A DNA stretch of 64,000 bases from Pseudonocardia autotrophica (GTDB lineage Bacteria; Actinomycetota; Actinomycetes; Mycobacteriales; Pseudonocardiaceae), in NCBI RefSeq assembly GCF_003945385.1, contig NZ_AP018920.1:1984001-2048000 (forward strand), written 5' to 3'. Positions 62,537 through 64,000 of this stretch are shown here, piece after piece. The position numbers were made by a program, and so were the translations under genes. The notes beneath the pieces are model-generated. The model had not been told where the DNA came from. It saw only the letters and a list, made by a program, of their open reading frames with translations, and made no database searches. Numbering within the stretch: position 1 is the stretch's first letter; each line of letters opens with the position of its first letter.

Positions 62537-63744
62537 CCGGGCTCGCCACGCTCCGCCGATGGCTCGTCCCGGTCCCGCGCGAACTGGTGTTCCTGCTCGT
62601 CGGGGCGGTGCTGGGCTTGTGGCTGCTGGGGCTGGGCGTGCTCGTGGTGTCGTCGCTGACGAACCTGCTCGGGCTGCTCGTGCTGCTGCCGGTGATCGCC
62701 ACGGTGCGGCTGGTGCAGGCGGCCGAACGGGCGCGGCTGCGGCTGATGGGGGTAGCGGTCCCGGCGCCCCGGCCGGGCTCACCGACCGGCCGGCTCCGGC
62801 AGGTCGCCGCAGCCCTGCTGGGACCGCTGGACGCCGACCGGTGGCGCCACCTGCTGCTGCTCGCCGGGTCCGGTCCGATGAGCGCCGTGGCCGTCGCGGT
62901 GCCCGGCGCGCTCGCCGTGTCCGGCCTGCTCGACGGTCACTGGGGACGGGTGGACGCGGCACTGCCCGGCGGTCTCGCGCTGCCCGCCGGGCCGGGATGG
63001 GCGGTCCGGGTGACGGCGGCCGGGCTGCTGGTGTCGGCCGTGCTGCTGGTCCGGGTACTGGCCGCGGCCCAGGCCCGGGCCGCGCAGTCCTGGCTGTGCG
63101 GCGGCGCGGACCGGATGGCGCAGGTGCTGGCCGGCCGGGCGCGGGCGGTGGACGCCCAGACCGCGGAGCTGCGCCGGATCGAGCAGAACCTGCACGACGG
63201 TGCGCAGGCCCGGCTGGTCGCGCTGACCATGCAGCTCGCCGCGCTGGGCCGGTCGCTGCGCCCGCTGGGGCCCGAGGCCGACCGGGCCCGGGCCGAGCTG
63301 TCCGGCGCGGTCGACACCGCCGGGGCCGCACTGGCCGAGCTGCGCAGGCTGGTGCGCGGCATACTCCCGCCGGTGCTGACCGACCGCGGCCTGGACGCCG
63401 CGCTGAGCGCACTCGCCGAGGACTGCGCCCTGCCGGTCGACCTGGACCGGGCGGCCGGCGGGCGGACCGCACCCGCGGTCGAGACGGCGGCGTACTTCGT
63501 CGCGGCGGAGGCACTAGCGAACGCGGCCAAACACGCCGGGGCCACGCACTGCCGGGTCCGGACCTCCCGCGGCCCGGACAGCCTGCGGATCGAGATCGCC
63601 GACGACGGCCGCGGCGGGGCCGACCCGGGCGGGCCGGGGCTGACCGGTCTGCGCTACCGGGTGGAGGCGCTCGATGGCACGCTGGGCGTGACCAGCCCGC
63701 CCGGCGGGCCGACGACGGTGCGGGCGGAGCTGCCGTGCGGATAG
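62533..63744 (+). CDS. Sensor histidine kinase (NarL-partner type)
   Basis: A 403-residue kinase with about four N-terminal membrane helices (residues 15-60 and 115-175) and no large sensor domain. The H-box EQNLHDGAQARLVALTMQLA is of the HisKA_3 type, and the ATPase domain has EALANAAKHAGA and DDGRGGADPGGPGLTGLRYRVEAL. GTG 62533 overlaps the hydrolase stop; GTG 62521 is an alternative. The regulator gene overlaps its end by 10 bp. The lack of an extracellular domain suggests it senses the membrane or the cell envelope. Confidence 0.93.
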   Translation: MTGLATLRRWLVPVPRELVFLLVGAVLGLWLLGLGVLVVSSLTNLLGLLVLLPVIATVRLVQAAERARLRLMGVAVPAPRPGSPTGRLRQVAAALLGPLDADRWRHLLLLAGSGPMSAVAVAVPGALAVSGLLDGHWGRVDAALPGGLALPAGPGWAVRVTAAGLLVSAVLLVRVLAAAQARAAQSWLCGGADRMAQVLAGRARAVDAQTAELRRIEQNLHDGAQARLVALTMQLAALGRSLRPLGPEADRARAELSGAVDTAGAALAELRRLVRGILPPVLTDRGLDAALSALAEDCALPVDLDRAAGGRTAPAVETAAYFVAAEALANAAKHAGATHCRVRTSRGPDSLRIEIADDGRGGADPGGPGLTGLRYRVEALDGTLGVTSPPGGPTTVRAELPCG

Positions 63745-64000
63745 TGCTGGCCGAGGACCTGGTACTGCTGCGGGAGGGGATCACCCGCATCCTGGAGGCC
63801 GAGGGGCACGAGGTGGTGGCGGCGGTGGCCGACGCCGACTCCCTGATCGAGGCCGTTGCCGAACACCGGCCGGACGTCACGATCGCCGACGTGCGGCTGC
63901 CACCGGGCTTCTCCGACGAGGGACTGCGGGCCGCGATCCGGCTGCGCGGGCAGCACCCGGGTGAACCGGTGCTGATCCTGTCCCAGTACGTCGAGGCCGG
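63735..64000 (+). CDS. Response regulator, NarL-type (3' end missing)
   Basis: The first 88 residues of a receiver domain: acidic VLAEDLVLLREGI, phosphoacceptor Asp in VTIADVRLPP and Ser in LILSQYVEA. Output domain lies beyond the window. GTG 63735 overlaps the kinase gene by 10 bp. The NarL-type partner kinase makes a LuxR-type output domain likely. Confidence 0.9.
   Translation, partial: MRIVLAEDLVLLREGITRILEAEGHEVVAAVADADSLIEAVAEHRPDVTIADVRLPPGFSDEGLRAAIRLRGQHPGEPVLILSQYVEA

Noticed and set aside
60008..63880. A 1290-residue open frame on the minus strand opposite thyX and the TAP-like hydrolase
   Set aside because: The plus strand carries complete known motifs across the whole stretch. 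In DNA this GC-rich, antisense frames stay open by codon bias; the protein is Arg/Pro-rich with no motif.

Overview
The window is very GC-rich and densely packed DNA from an actinobacterium. A mycothione reductase gene, many GTG starts, many candidate leaderless promoters (TANNNT about 7 nt before the start codon), and the order proS / rimP-nusA-ylxR-infB / ylxP / rbfA-nrnA / MATE exporter / truB-ribF / rpsO-pnp-M16 protease / dapB / thyX all fit this. That order is also the one I recall for Mycobacterium. The mix of families suggests the Pseudonocardiaceae (for example Pseudonocardia), but genus is an inference.

Left part (1-14,340). The window opens inside a penicillin-binding protein gene, followed by a DUF3054 membrane protein, methionine aminopeptidase and a peroxiredoxin. 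A tightly overlapping minus-strand lipid operon follows: alpha/beta hydrolase, FAD amine-oxidase-like protein, DUF1365, two different cyclopropane-synthase-family methyltransferases and a DUF1295 membrane protein. Its inner four junctions are ATGA or GTGA overlaps. Then come an acyltransferase, mycothione reductase, an ElaA-type acetyltransferase, an SCO6745-like protein and a LapA-like protein. A 16-bp tandem array starts at the lapA-like stop codon.

Island (14,440-19,595). Two fragments of an IS5-type transposase, on the same strand and in the correct order, bracket about 5 kb of DNA. This holds a truncated MarR gene, an aldo/keto reductase with MarR-like operators, a Gal80-like Gfo/Idh/MocA oxidoreductase, two short-chain dehydrogenases and a divergent TetR regulator. 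It looks like an acquired redox cassette.

Middle (19,597-31,000). A DEAD-box helicase, a small membrane protein and YaaA lead to metY-metX. These are preceded by a Cys-rich leader peptide and a strong hairpin, which suggests cysteine-responsive attenuation. Then come a PPOX-type protein, a 19-bp tandem array, proS, a secreted protein, YjbQ, an aminotransferase-fold protein and a small secreted protein.

Translation and RNA block (31,034-47,530). A ferritin-like protein and a Tat lipoprotein are divergent from rimP-nusA-ylxR-infB, then ylxP, rbfA-nrnA, a methyltransferase and a MATE exporter. A dicarboxylate module (DctA carrier, DcuS/CitA-like kinase, divergent OmpR-type regulator) sits between these and truB-ribF.

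Right part (47,592-64,000). A helix-turn-helix protein, ThpR, a siderophore-binding lipoprotein with an iron-box-like site, and a TetR regulator come first. rpsO, pnp, an M16 protease, DUF456, dapB, a GNAT acetyltransferase and an AlkX/YcaQ-type glycosylase follow. An RHH/HicB-like plus DUF4097 pair is divergent from thyX. The window ends with an exported TAP-type hydrolase translationally coupled to a NarL-type two-component system cut by the window end.
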